In this document: piece after piece, positions 15,895 through 24,509 of the stretch | Layout: each line of letters opens with the position of its first letter | How positions within the stretch are numbered: position 1 is the first letter of the stretch | Source: Selenomonadales bacterium UBA7018 | GTDB taxonomy: Bacteria > Bacillota > Negativicutes > Selenomonadales > Selenomonadaceae | Direction of reading: 5' to 3' | Length of the DNA: 54,953 nucleotides | Assembly (NCBI GenBank): GCA_002448305.1 | Contig: DJWY01000017.1 | Location: forward strand, 1 to 54,953 | Notes under the pieces: model-generated | What the model was told of the DNA's origin: nothing | Database searches by the model: none | The model's input: the letters and a program-made list of their open reading frames with translations, nothing else | Program-made: the position numbers and the translations under genes

Positions 15895-15923
15895 AATATA
15901 TAACACGTTCATAAACTTTTCAA
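15895..15923 (-). promoter_or_regulatory. Promoter of the toxin mRNA
   Basis: On the minus strand TTGAAA (15923-15918), a 17-bp spacer, TATATT (15900-15895). The predicted start is near 15888, giving a ~47-nt leader. Confidence 0.7.
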
Positions 15924-16047
15924 TAAATTTTCTTCGCTGAAGGTGCGAATTTTTTTTGTGGAAAAATCTTGACGTTTGACTTTCATTAAAATATACTTGC
16001 GCAAAAAGTTTTCAGTGTCAAAAAATTTTTTTGGAGGTTGAGTAGAA

Positions 16048-17247
16048 TTGTTTTTCAGTAAAAAGAAGTTCAAATTGGCGTCAATGATAGCTTGCGGGAT
16101 TTTGGCAAGCGCATTGTTCACAGGTTGCGGCGGCGGAGAGCAAAGTTCTTCGGGCGGCGGTGAAAAAGCTACTGGCGATGAAATCGTTATCGGCTCCAAT
16201 TTCGAGCTGACCGGCAACCACGCTCAATACGGCGCGAACGCTAATAACGGACTTAAACTCGCGATTAAAGAGGCTAACGACGCGGGCGGCGTCAACGGCA
16301 AGAAAATTAAAATCGTTGAAGCTGATGCAAAATCTGAGGCGGCTGAATCCGTCAACGCCGCGACTAAATTAATTTCCGATGATAAAGTTGTCGCGCTTAT
16401 CGGACCGGCTGTCACTGCTAACGTTATCGCTGAATCGCAAGTTGCAACTGATAATATGGTTCCGGTAATCGGACCCGCCGCAACTAATCCTGACGTTACT
16501 GTTGAGAACGGACAAGTTAAGCCTTACATTTTCCGCGCTTGCTTTATCGACCCGCAACAAAGTGAGGTTATGGCGCAATTCGCCGCTAAAGATTTGAACG
16601 CGAAAACGGCTGTCCTCTATCTTGATTCAAGCTCCGATTATTCCAAAAGTCTCGGCAAAATCTTTAAGGAGAAATTCGAGGCTGACGGCGGTAAAGTCGT
16701 AATGGAAGAGGCTTTCCTTGCTAAAGACCAGGACTTTAAAGCCGCGCTGACTAAAATTCAAACCGCTAATGCCGACGTTATCTTTGTCCCGGCTTATTAT
16801 GAAGAAGTCGGCAAAATCGTCAAGCAAGCTCGCGAACTGGGCATAACCGCCGCCATTTTGGGTACTGACGGTTGGGACGACAGCAAAGTTACTGACATTG
16901 CCGGCAAGGACGCCCTTAACAATACTTATTTCTGCACCCATTACTTTGAAGGCGATGCCGAAGTTCAAGACTTCATTAAAGCTTACAAAGGCGAATACAA
17001 TACTGACCCGAACGTTTTCGCGGCTCTTGGCTACGACGCGGGCAAAATGCTCGTCAATGCACTTGAGCGCGGCGGCGATGATTCTAAAAAAATCCGCGAC
17101 AACATTGAGAGCATAAAGGATTTGAAAGTTGGTACGGGCATTATCACAATGGACGCCGCGACGCACAATCCGATTAAAGGTATTGTCGTTATCGAGACCA
17201 AAGACGGCGTGCGCGAACTCCGTGCAAAGATTGCTCCGGAAGGATAA
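16048..17247 (+). CDS. Branched-chain amino-acid ABC transporter substrate-binding lipoprotein (LivJ/K-like)
   Basis: A 399-residue type I periplasmic binding protein of the Leu/Ile/Val family. TTG 16048 is the start, following GGAGGTTGA. A signal peptide ends at the lipobox LFTGC (Cys 27), then a Gly/Ser linker. The mature domain starts IVIGSNFELTGNHAQYGANA and includes NGKKIKIVEADAKSEAAES and VALIGPAVTANV, the ligand-loop pattern of LivJ. No livHMGF permease or ATPase genes follow. The cognate transporter must be encoded elsewhere or the protein has a sensing role. Confidence 0.9.
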   Translation: MFFSKKKFKLASMIACGILASALFTGCGGGEQSSSGGGEKATGDEIVIGSNFELTGNHAQYGANANNGLKLAIKEANDAGGVNGKKIKIVEADAKSEAAESVNAATKLISDDKVVALIGPAVTANVIAESQVATDNMVPVIGPAATNPDVTVENGQVKPYIFRACFIDPQQSEVMAQFAAKDLNAKTAVLYLDSSSDYSKSLGKIFKEKFEADGGKVVMEEAFLAKDQDFKAALTKIQTANADVIFVPAYYEEVGKIVKQARELGITAAILGTDGWDDSKVTDIAGKDALNNTYFCTHYFEGDAEVQDFIKAYKGEYNTDPNVFAALGYDAGKMLVNALERGGDDSKKIRDNIESIKDLKVGTGIITMDAATHNPIKGIVVIETKDGVRELRAKIAPEG

Positions 17248-17271
17248 TTAATAACTTTTCATAAAGAAAAA

Positions 17272-17294
17272 AGCTGTTCCGATTTGGAGCAGCT
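17272..17294 (-). terminator. Hairpin with T-run on the minus strand
   Basis: AGCTGTTCC, five-base loop, GGAGCAGCT (9 bp, one G-U). The T-run (complement of 17265-17271) is on the minus-strand 3' side, so it would stop antisense transcription towards the binding-protein gene. On the plus strand it lacks a T-run. Confidence 0.4.
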
Positions 17295-17410
17295 CAGACT
17301 GTAGACAAAAAGCATCTTTCAAGTAAAATAAGCTTGGGAGGTGCTTTTCAAATTCGGACGAAGGCTTATGGAATAAAATTAAAGGCGTCGCTAAAAAAGT
17401 TGGAGCCAAT

Positions 17411-17683
17411 TTGATTTATGATGTCTTGCAACTTTTCTACGTCGCCAAAAATCCTAACGTCCCGATGAAAATTCGCGCCGCTATGGTCGCGCCGCTTGGA
17501 TATTTTATTTCGCCCGTCGATTTAATTCCGGATTTAGTGCACGTTGTCGGCTACAGCGACGACGCCGCAGTCATTGCTATTGCGATTGGTATCGCGCATT
17601 TGTACATTAACGACGAGATTCGGCAAAACGCAAAGGATAAAATGGTTGCCTTTTTCGGCAAGGATATTCTTCGCGATTTGTAA
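17411..17683 (+). CDS. YkvA-family DUF1232 membrane protein
   Basis: About 90 residues with the DUF1232 core: PMKIRAAMVAPLGYFISPVD, then LIPDLVHVVGYSDDAAVIAI. These small membrane proteins are widespread and of unknown function. TTG 17411 follows GGAG and is the only usable start. The same frame upstream reads LWNKIKGVAKKVGAN, which matches the normal N-terminus of the family and is open back to a TAA near 17325, but it holds no ATG, GTG or TTG. Either the start is unusual, or a base change or indel has removed the original start. Confidence 0.75.
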   Translation: MIYDVLQLFYVAKNPNVPMKIRAAMVAPLGYFISPVDLIPDLVHVVGYSDDAAVIAIAIGIAHLYINDEIRQNAKDKMVAFFGKDILRDL

Positions 17684-17699
17684 TAGCCTTAAAAAAACA

Positions 17700-17742
17700 G
17701 ATGGTTTTACTCCCGTTTCGTAAGGAGTAAGACCATCTTTGT
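17700..17742. terminator. Bidirectional terminator between convergent genes
   Basis: A 14-bp arm (17700-17713, GATGGTTTTACTCC) pairs with 17724-17737 (GGAGTAAGACCATC), with one mismatch. T-rich tracts lie on both outer sides (TTTGTTTATTTT on plus, TGTTTTTTT on minus). It ends both the DUF1232 gene and nnr. Confidence 0.9.
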
Positions 17743-17748
17743 TTATTT

Positions 17749-19305
17749 TCAAGAATTTTGGTAACCGATAGCGCGGAGCTTTTTAATCGCGGCGGGCAAG
17801 TGCTCCATAACGTCGGAGGCGATTAAGCCTTCGGATTTTTCTTCTGCTGCGAAATTTCCCGCCGTCCCTTGAAGCCAAACGCCCGTTAATGGTGCAAAAG
17901 GCGTTTGTTTCATGAGACCGGCAATCGCGCCCGCTAAAACGTCGCCGCAACCGCCCGTTGCCATTGAACTATTTCCAAGTGGCGAGATAAAAACTTCGCC
18001 GTTCGGGTAGCCAATAAATGTCGTTTCGCATTTGGCGACAATTATTGCGCGATATTCCTGCGCGGCGCGTCTGACTTCGTGGACAAGCGCGGGGCGAAGT
18101 TTATCAAGCGGAATATTCAACAGCATAGAAAGTTCGCCCAAGTGCGGCGTTAAAATCGGAATTTGCTTGCAAGCTTTAAGTTCTTCTGCGCTACCGTTAA
18201 AGGGGAAAATGGCGTCGGCGTCGAGAATCAACGGTTTGTCGACCTCTGCAACAATTTTCTTGACGAGTGCTTGAGTTTCGCGCTCGCGACCAAGTCCAGG
18301 ACCCATTAAGACCGCGTCGGCATTTTCCGCCAAGTCTAAAATTCTTTCAGCCGCCTTATCGCCGCCTATTATCCCTTGCTTAATTTCGACAAGCGGAGCC
18401 GTCATAACTTCTGTCAGCTTAACTTCATAAATCGGATTAAGGCTTTCGGGCGTCGCCAAAGTTACAAGCCCCGCGCCGACTTTCATTGCGCTCATTGCCG
18501 CCAAAGAAGCCGCACCAGTCATACCTTTTGAACCGGCTACGACTAAAATTCTTCCGCAACTGCCTTTGTGCGAAAATTTCGGGCGGGCGGGCAGAAATGT
18601 TAAAGCTAAATCGTCGTCGACTAGCGTTTGATGAATTTCGGCGTTGAGAAGTTCGGACGGAATTCCGATATTGTCGACAACGAGTTTTCCGACGTAAGAC
18701 GCACCTGGACAAAGATAATGACCGATTTTCGGTAAGCCCAAAGCAACTGTGCAATCAGCTTTCATAGCAACTTCAGTGACTACGCCGCTATCAGCTTCCA
18801 CGCCCGACGGAATATCAATCGCGACAGTAATTTTTTTCGCGGCATTAACAAGGCGAATCAGCCTAAGCGCGTTTGGACGAATTGCACCAATAAAGCCCGT
18901 GCCTAAAAGCCCGTCAACTATCGCGTCAGAAAATCTCAACGTGACTTGCAAGCGTTCCCAAGCCCTGTCGCTGTCTAGCTGTTGAAGTTCAATTCCCATT
19001 CCGCGCAGAATTCTCATCTGGACGTTAAGCGATGCCGTTCTATGGTCTTTATCGCCGAGCAGAAAAATTTTCGCACGCGCTCCGGCGTTTGAAAGATAAC
19101 GCGCCGCCGCCAATGCGTCACCGCCATTATTGCCGCTTCCCGCCAATATGCAAATACTTTTCTTGTTTACGTCGCCCAAAAGTTTTTTCGTCGCCTCGAA
19201 AACGCGATGACCTGCGCTCTCCATTAACGACAGCTCCGGCAAGCCGTATTCCTCAATCGCGCTCTTGTCTATATCGTGCATTTGTTTTGCCAATGCAACT
19301 TTCAT
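17749..19305 (-). CDS. nnr: Bifunctional NAD(P)H-hydrate epimerase / ADP-dependent dehydratase
   Basis: Repairs hydrated NAD(P)H. The 518-residue protein has an N-terminal YjeF_N epimerase domain (about 1-215; LAGSGNNGGDALAAARYLSN, VDGLLGTGF, AIDIPSGVEADSG) and a C-terminal ribokinase-like dehydratase domain (about 225-518; GRILVVAGSKGMTGAASLAA, VLMGPGLGRE, PLILDADAIFP, TPHLGE, ATGGCGDVLAGAIAGL). ATG 19305 follows AGGAGG. It has its own promoter after the acpS terminator. Confidence 0.96.
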   Translation of the reverse strand: MKVALAKQMHDIDKSAIEEYGLPELSLMESAGHRVFEATKKLLGDVNKKSICILAGSGNNGGDALAAARYLSNAGARAKIFLLGDKDHRTASLNVQMRILRGMGIELQQLDSDRAWERLQVTLRFSDAIVDGLLGTGFIGAIRPNALRLIRLVNAAKKITVAIDIPSGVEADSGVVTEVAMKADCTVALGLPKIGHYLCPGASYVGKLVVDNIGIPSELLNAEIHQTLVDDDLALTFLPARPKFSHKGSCGRILVVAGSKGMTGAASLAAMSAMKVGAGLVTLATPESLNPIYEVKLTEVMTAPLVEIKQGIIGGDKAAERILDLAENADAVLMGPGLGRERETQALVKKIVAEVDKPLILDADAIFPFNGSAEELKACKQIPILTPHLGELSMLLNIPLDKLRPALVHEVRRAAQEYRAIIVAKCETTFIGYPNGEVFISPLGNSSMATGGCGDVLAGAIAGLMKQTPFAPLTGVWLQGTAGNFAAEEKSEGLIASDVMEHLPAAIKKLRAIGYQNS

Positions 19306-19334
19306 AAAAAAATCCTCCTGAAAATTTTTCCTGT

Positions 19335-19363
19335 ATTATAACAAATCGCGTCTGCTTTTACAA
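19335..19363 (-). promoter_or_regulatory. Promoter of nnr
   Basis: On the minus strand TTGTAA (19363-19358), a 17-bp spacer, TATAAT (19340-19335), 30 bp before the start. The -35 abuts the T-run of the acpS terminator. Confidence 0.7.
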
Positions 19364-19393
19364 AAAAAATTGGCACGCTAGAAAAAGTGTGCC
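19364..19393 (-). terminator. Terminator after acpS
   Basis: On the minus strand GGCACAC (19393-19387) pairs with GCGTGCC (19378-19372), followed by AATTTTTTTT. It separates the motA-motB-acpS unit from nnr. Confidence 0.8.
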
Positions 19394-19397
19394 GTCT

Positions 19398-19763
19398 TTA
19401 TTCCAAAATACAAATTGCCGTTGCGAAGTCGTGCGCGTGGCTAAGGCTCAAAGAAATTTTCCCAACATCTTTTTCAGCGGCTAAAGTTTTTGTCCGTCCG
19501 CGCAGATTTATTTTAGGTGCGCCGCGCTCATCGTTAATAACTTCAACGTCAGTTAGCGGCAGAATAATTCCCGTGCCCAACGCCTTGAAAAAAGCCTCCT
19601 TAGCGGCAAATCTTGCGGCGTAGGAGGCGGCGGAATTTTTCCCGTGACTTTCGCAATAATTCTGTTCAATCTCTGTGAAAACGTTATCTCTGAAAAATTT
19701 TTTAGCGACGGCTTTGCCCACGCGCTCAATTTCGATAATGTCAGTTCCAACTCCAAGAATCAT
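19398..19763 (-). CDS. acpS: Holo-[acyl-carrier-protein] synthase
   Basis: Transfers 4'-phosphopantetheine from CoA to ACP for fatty-acid synthesis. The 121-residue protein shows both AcpS motifs: MILGVGTDIIEIERV at the N-terminus with the Mg-binding Asp, and YAARFAAKEAFFKALGTG in the middle; SLSHAHDFATA closes it. It overlaps the motB stop (ATGA), so the flagellar-motor genes and acpS share a transcript. Confidence 0.96.
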   Translation of the reverse strand: MILGVGTDIIEIERVGKAVAKKFFRDNVFTEIEQNYCESHGKNSAASYAARFAAKEAFFKALGTGIILPLTDVEVINDERGAPKINLRGRTKTLAAEKDVGKISLSLSHAHDFATAICILE

Positions 19764-20554
19764 TTCGCGACTAAATCGGCGTCAGTCTGTGCGCGAAAAC
19801 CTTCGTTCGGATTGAAAGTATAACTTCGCGCAATCAGAATTTCGACGCGGCGATTTTTCTGTTTATTCTCCGCCGTATCGTTCATAGCAATCGGGCGATA
19901 TTCGCCGTAGCCAATCGCTGAAAATCTAGCGGGATTCAAATTCTGATTAATCGACAGCAAAAATTTCATGAACGTTAAAGCGCGTGTTGAGCTAAGCTCC
20001 CAGTTCGACGGGAATTGCGCCGTATTAATCGGGTCAGTGTCAGTATGTCCGGAAATTAAGACGCGCTCTGGCACTTCCGCCAAAAGCCCCGCGACTATCG
20101 GTCCAATTCTTTGCGATTCGGGGACAAGGTCAGCCGAGCCGGACGGGAACAACGCCCTTTCCTTAATCCGTATCATTAAGCCTTCTTCCTGCAATTCCGT
20201 CGACAATTCTTCCTGCAAATTATTTTCCTTGATATATTCTTCTAGCCGCTGTTGCAAATCCTGCAGCTGCTGATTTTCTTGCAAATAAACTGCGTTGCCT
20301 GCGTCTTCGGACGATACAATTTCGCGTTGCATGCTGTTGCTAGGTCCGGCTTTGTCGAAGAATGAAGGTCCGCCCATGTTAAACGCCGCCGTGAATGCTT
20401 GCGCCATTTGTACGAGTTTTGTCTGGTCGGTTTGCGAAATTGCGAACAGACAGATAAACAACGCCAATAAAAGCGTCATCAAGTCGGAATAGGGCAGGAG
20501 CCAAGCCTCACTGGCTTCTTCTTCATGTTTTTTTGCGCGTTTCTTTTTAGCCAA
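19760..20554 (-). CDS. motB: Flagellar motor stator protein MotB
   Basis: A 264-residue stator subunit. The N-terminus is basic, followed by one membrane helix with the proton-accepting Asp 24 (PYSDLMTLLLALFICLFA). A coiled linker leads to an OmpA/MotB peptidoglycan-binding domain (about 135-245: ALFPSGSADLVPESQ, ISGHTDTDPI, FSAIGYGEYRP, NRRVEILI). It begins 3 nt after motA. No other flagellar genes are in the window. Confidence 0.95.
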   Translation of the reverse strand: MAKKKRAKKHEEEASEAWLLPYSDLMTLLLALFICLFAISQTDQTKLVQMAQAFTAAFNMGGPSFFDKAGPSNSMQREIVSSEDAGNAVYLQENQQLQDLQQRLEEYIKENNLQEELSTELQEEGLMIRIKERALFPSGSADLVPESQRIGPIVAGLLAEVPERVLISGHTDTDPINTAQFPSNWELSSTRALTFMKFLLSINQNLNPARFSAIGYGEYRPIAMNDTAENKQKNRRVEILIARSYTFNPNEGFRAQTDADLVAK

Positions 20555-20557
20555 ATT

Positions 20558-21331
20558 TTATCCCTCCTTGAGGGCTTCGCGTTCGCTCTGCGGAATGTAA
20601 ATCATCAATTTTGATTCAATCTGCGTCGGGGAATCGCCCGCCTGCAACGAAAGAATTCCTTCCATAATCATGCGTTTATGCCCAACTTCATTTTCGGATT
20701 TAATTTTGAGTTTGTTAGCGAAAGGGAGCCACAGAACGTATCCGGTAAAAATACCCAGAATCGTCGCGACGAACGCCGCCGCGATTGAGTGACCGAGCTT
20801 TTCAATATCATTTAAGTTACCAAGTGCCGCGATAAGTCCAACAACCGCGCCCAAAACGCCCAGTGTCGGAGCGTACGTTCCGGCTTGCGAGAAAATCGAG
20901 CGCATTTCAGCATGACGCTGTTCCATGATTGCAAGTTCGGCGTCGAGAACAGATTCAACAAATTCAGGGTCCATACCGTCGATAACCATGCTTAAACCGT
21001 TTTTGAAGAAAGGGTCTTCAATGGCTTCGACGCGGCTTTCCAAAGCAAGAATCCCTTCGCGGCGTGCCAGTTGCGACAGCTCAACGAAAGTCTTGACCAA
21101 TTCTCCCTTACTCTGTTCATCATTGCCGCGCAATAAAAGTTTGAAAAGTGTCGGGACTTTCGACATCTGCTCCATAGTAAAAGCGTTGAATAAACAGGCA
21201 ATGGTTCCGCCAATGATTATCAAGAACGCGGCAGGGTTATTCAAAGCCGTCAGCGGCGCGCCCTTTAGAATCATGCCGACGAAGACGGAAATAATTCCGC
21301 CAACCAGCCCTATTACTGTAGATTTTTCCAA
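20558..21331 (-). CDS. motA: Flagellar motor stator protein MotA
   Basis: A 257-residue membrane protein forming the proton channel with MotB. TTG 21331 is chosen as start: it follows AGGAGG by nine bases and gives the family N-terminus (M)EKSTVIGLVGGIISVFVG. The 28 extra in-frame codons upstream are basic and unlike MotA. Helices and the cytoplasmic loop are intact (IIGGTIACLFNAF, FVELSQLARREGILALE, YAPTLGVLGAVVGLIAAL with the channel Pro, and AAAFVATILGIFTGYVLW). First gene of the motA-motB-acpS unit. Confidence 0.94.
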   Translation of the reverse strand: MEKSTVIGLVGGIISVFVGMILKGAPLTALNNPAAFLIIIGGTIACLFNAFTMEQMSKVPTLFKLLLRGNDEQSKGELVKTFVELSQLARREGILALESRVEAIEDPFFKNGLSMVIDGMDPEFVESVLDAELAIMEQRHAEMRSIFSQAGTYAPTLGVLGAVVGLIAALGNLNDIEKLGHSIAAAFVATILGIFTGYVLWLPFANKLKIKSENEVGHKRMIMEGILSLQAGDSPTQIESKLMIYIPQSEREALKEG

Positions 21332-21459
21332 AATAAGCAGCCTCCTCTTTGAGCTGAAAAACTTCCGTACACCAAAAAAATTTTTATAATGCCGAATCAA
21401 TAAGTTTCTGTTCAATGCCGAAAAGAAAAATCCTGCCGCCGTAAAATTTTTTTAGCCGA

Positions 21460-21488
21460 TTGATTTTAAGCCGGAAAATTTGTATACT
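21460..21488 (+). promoter_or_regulatory. Promoter upstream of sucD
   Basis: TTGATT (21460-21465), a 17-bp spacer, TATACT (21483-21488). The leader from ~21495 contains a run of short AAAGCT/AAGCTT copies (21530-21560) of unknown meaning. Confidence 0.7.
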
Positions 21489-21580
21489 AAAAAAAAATGT
21501 TAGGTGTAAGCTTTGAGGAAAATCCCCTTAAAGCTGAAAGCTAAAAGCTTAAAGCTTAAAACCAACAGGGAGCTGATAAA

Positions 21581-22483
21581 GTGATTTTGGTTGACAGAAA
21601 TACAAAAGTTATCGTGCAGGGGATAACGGGCAAGGCGGCGACCTTCCATACCAAACAAATGATGGCTTACGGGACAAAGATAGTTGGCGGCGTGACGCCC
21701 GGCAAAGCTGGACAGATAGTCGAAGGCGTGCCGGTTTTCAATACCGTTGAAGAGGCTGTTAAAGCTACGGGCGCGACTGCATCAGTTATCTACGTTCCGG
21801 CTCCTTTCGCGGCAGACTCAATCCTTGAGGCGGTAGACGCTGGACTTGAACTCGTTGTTTGCATTACCGAACATATTCCGGTACTCGATATGGTGAAAGT
21901 TCGCCGCTACATGGTCGGCAAGAAAACGCGCCTTATCGGTCCGAATTGTCCAGGCATTATGACGACGGGCGAGGCGAAACTCGGAATCATTCCGCCAAAC
22001 GTCCAGAAAAAAGGGCACGTCGGTTTAGTTTCGCGCTCCGGAACTTTGACTTACGAGGCGGCGTTCCAACTCATGAATGCGGGAATTGGTATAACGACTT
22101 CGGTTGGCATAGGCGGCGACCCTGTCAAGGGAATGGATTTTATCGACGTGCTCAAACTTTTCAAGGAAGACGACGAGACTAAAGCCGTTTTGCTTATCGG
22201 CGAAATTGGCGGCAACGCCGAAGAAGACGCCGCCCGTTGGATTGCCAAAAATATGCCCGAAAAACCTGTTGCGGCATTTATCGCGGGGCGTCAAGCTCCT
22301 CCAGGTAAACGCATGGGGCACGCGGGCGCGATTATCTCCGGCGGCAAAGGTACGGCGGCTGACAAAATCAAAGCCTTAAACGCTGTCGGAATTGAAGTCG
22401 CGGACACTGTCGCGCACATTGGCGATACCGTTGTTGATACGCTGAAACGCGCCGGCATTTACGAAATTTGTCATACTTGTTAA
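21581..22483 (+). CDS. sucD: Succinyl-CoA ligase alpha subunit
   Basis: A 300-residue subunit with the CoA-binding Rossmann domain (VQGITGKAATFHTKQMMAYG, VGGVTPGKAG) and the ligase domain with the phosphorylated His in GKRMGHAGAII. The sequence GPNCPGIMTTGEAKLGIIP is also canonical. GTG 21581 follows AGGGAG. The beta subunit gene sucC, usually directly upstream, is absent: the upstream gene is divergent motA and the downstream gene is an oxidoreductase. The enzyme makes ATP or GTP from succinyl-CoA, or runs in reverse. Confidence 0.95.
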   Translation: MILVDRNTKVIVQGITGKAATFHTKQMMAYGTKIVGGVTPGKAGQIVEGVPVFNTVEEAVKATGATASVIYVPAPFAADSILEAVDAGLELVVCITEHIPVLDMVKVRRYMVGKKTRLIGPNCPGIMTTGEAKLGIIPPNVQKKGHVGLVSRSGTLTYEAAFQLMNAGIGITTSVGIGGDPVKGMDFIDVLKLFKEDDETKAVLLIGEIGGNAEEDAARWIAKNMPEKPVAAFIAGRQAPPGKRMGHAGAIISGGKGTAADKIKALNAVGIEVADTVAHIGDTVVDTLKRAGIYEICHTC

Positions 22484-22501
22484 AGCAATGGAGGTTCTAA
22501 A

Positions 22502-23134
22502 ATGAAACTTGCAGTAGTTGCGGCATCAGGCAAAGTCGGTAGCAAAGTTGTCGCTGAGGCGGCGGCGCGTGGCGTTGAAGTCACAGCTTTTGTCAGAAGA
22601 GCGGCGGAAATTAACGGCGCGTCAAAAGTCGTCGTGAAAGATATTCTCGCGCTGGAGAAAAGCGACCTTGAAAATTTCGACGCAGTTGTTGATGCCTTCG
22701 GAGCGTGGACGCCGGAAACTCTTCCGCTCCATTCCACGACGCTTAAACACCTTTGCGACCTTTTGAGCGGCTCGGAAACTCGGCTTTTGGTAGTCGGCGG
22801 CGCGGGCAGTCTTTTCGTCGACAAAGAACACAAGACGCAACTTTATCAAACACCCGATTTCCCGCCGTCATATTTGCCAATCGCTACGGCTCAAGCAAAA
22901 GCCCTTGCTGAACTTCGCGAGCGCGACGACGTTAAATGGACGTTCATAAGTCCTGCGGCGGATTTCAGAGCCGACGGCGAAAAGACCGGAAAATATATTT
23001 TCGGCGGCGAAGAATTCATCGTGAACGCAGCGGGCGAAAGCGTTATAAGTTATGCGGATTACGCGCTTGCTATGGTCGATGAACTTCTTAACGGCAAAAA
23101 TATTCGTCGCAGAATCTGCGTCATTAAAGCCTAA
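22502..23134 (+). CDS. NAD(P)-binding atypical SDR (NmrA/YwnB-like)
   Basis: A 210-residue Rossmann protein. The N-terminal nucleotide-binding motif is KLAVVAASGKVGSKVVAEAA, a GxxGxxG-like AASGKVG. LLVVGGAGSLFVD and WTFISPAADFRADGEKTGKY match the atypical short-chain NAD(P)H-binding family of YwnB/YhfK type. The substrate is not known. It follows sucD by 18 nt with a GGAGG site, so it is probably on the same transcript, which ends at the terminator after it. Confidence 0.85.
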   Translation: MKLAVVAASGKVGSKVVAEAAARGVEVTAFVRRAAEINGASKVVVKDILALEKSDLENFDAVVDAFGAWTPETLPLHSTTLKHLCDLLSGSETRLLVVGGAGSLFVDKEHKTQLYQTPDFPPSYLPIATAQAKALAELRERDDVKWTFISPAADFRADGEKTGKYIFGGEEFIVNAAGESVISYADYALAMVDELLNGKNIRRRICVIKA

Positions 23135-23154
23135 AAATATTTTCAACGCAAAAA

Positions 23155-23189
23155 ATCTCCTCGTCAAATGGCGGGGAGATAATTTTTTT
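23155..23189 (+). terminator. Terminator after the sucD operon
   Basis: ATCTCCTCG pairs with CGGGGAGAT (one G-U), followed by AATTTTTTT. It lies between convergent genes. Confidence 0.85.
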
Positions 23190-23198
23190 GCAAAGTTT

Positions 23199-24419
23199 TT
23201 ATTTCATAGCGCGATAGATTTTTTCTGCTAGTCCGTGCATTTTCTCAAAGGAAGTCGAACAAGCCGCGACGCGAATTCCTAATTTCAACGGGACGGCAAA
23301 AACTAAATCGTCGTGAAGTTTCTGACAGACGGCGGCGGGATTTTCCGCAGGTATCGCGATAAAAAATCCGCCCTTGTAAGGAACAATCCGCAAGCCGCAT
23401 TCCTTAGCTTCCCTAACGAAAACATCTGCGCGGCGTTGCACCATATGATAAAGTTCACTGCGCTCCCATTCGTAATGCGCGGCAATATCTTTATCAGCAT
23501 TGAGCTTGACTAGCAATGCTTGCGCCCCGCGATTGATATTCGACCACGTAGCGCGGCAAGAATATTTGCTAACGTCTTTGAATTCGTCGATAATTTTTTC
23601 GCTCGCCGAAATTCCGATAAGTGCGCCTGTCCGCTGTCCGTAGAAAGTATAACTTTTCGACATGCTGAAAGAAATCATTACGAAAAAATCTTCGGGCAGA
23701 TTAGAAAATTTCTGCATAAAGGCGCGAGTAGAATTTTTTTCGCCGGCAAAATCGATATAGGCAATGTCGACGAGCAAAGAAATTTTCTTCCCGCTTGAAA
23801 CTTGCGCATTAAGCACGGCGATAACTTTATCCCATTCGTCGTCGCTAAGCGCGTAGCCGGTCGGATTATGCGCTGGCGAATTGATAATCACGAGCAAAGA
23901 TTTTTGTTTCTTCAAGAGCGCGTCGACCTTAACCGCGAAATCGTTGATATTAAAATCAAGCGCGTCATCAAAAAGTTTGAACGTCTCAAGGCGTTTGCCG
24001 GTCTCGTTGCAAATTATATCGTAAGTGCCCCAACGCCAATCTGAAGTCAAAACGGCGTCGCCGCGTTCAGCGTAATTAGCAATCGCATGATGAATTGCGC
24101 CAGTGCCGCCCGCCGTCGCAATCGCTCCGAAATAAGCTTCCGGCTTGTTATCGGCGAAAGTCAAATCAATAACCGCGTCGAGATAATCGGGAAGTCCGGA
24201 AATCGGCGCATAGGAAACAAGCTCCGACATTTCCATTTCGCGGAAAACTTTTTCGACGGTATTAAGCGTCGCAAGTTTGCCGTCTTCGTTCAAAACTACG
24301 CCGATTGTTGCGTTGGTGACTTTATCCTTACCATGAATTTTTATCGCTTCGTTGCAAGCTTGATTAGCGTCGAAGATAGCGTCTTTTAACTTTCTGCCCG
24401 CCGCGTGAGTTGCTGTCAT
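23199..24419 (-). CDS. Class I PLP-dependent (aromatic/aspartate-type) aminotransferase
   Basis: A 406-residue fold-type I aminotransferase. ATG 24419 follows TTGGAGG; the 15 longer codons upstream lack a ribosome site. The PLP lysine lies in SFSMSKSYTFYGQRTGALIG, the pattern of the TyrB/AspC-like COG1448 group. NSPAHNPTGYALSDDEWDKV and GGTGAIHHAI form the cofactor pocket. Substrate is likely an aromatic amino acid or aspartate with 2-oxoglutarate, but this is not fixed by sequence. Confidence 0.88.
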   Translation of the reverse strand: MTATHAAGRKLKDAIFDANQACNEAIKIHGKDKVTNATIGVVLNEDGKLATLNTVEKVFREMEMSELVSYAPISGLPDYLDAVIDLTFADNKPEAYFGAIATAGGTGAIHHAIANYAERGDAVLTSDWRWGTYDIICNETGKRLETFKLFDDALDFNINDFAVKVDALLKKQKSLLVIINSPAHNPTGYALSDDEWDKVIAVLNAQVSSGKKISLLVDIAYIDFAGEKNSTRAFMQKFSNLPEDFFVMISFSMSKSYTFYGQRTGALIGISASEKIIDEFKDVSKYSCRATWSNINRGAQALLVKLNADKDIAAHYEWERSELYHMVQRRADVFVREAKECGLRIVPYKGGFFIAIPAENPAAVCQKLHDDLVFAVPLKLGIRVAACSTSFEKMHGLAEKIYRAMK

Positions 24420-24509
24420 ATTTAAAGAGCCTCCAAAAATTTTTTGTCGCACACAATCTATCATAAATCCTTTTGAAAGTCGACAACGCCCGCGAAAGTA
24501 TACAATATT

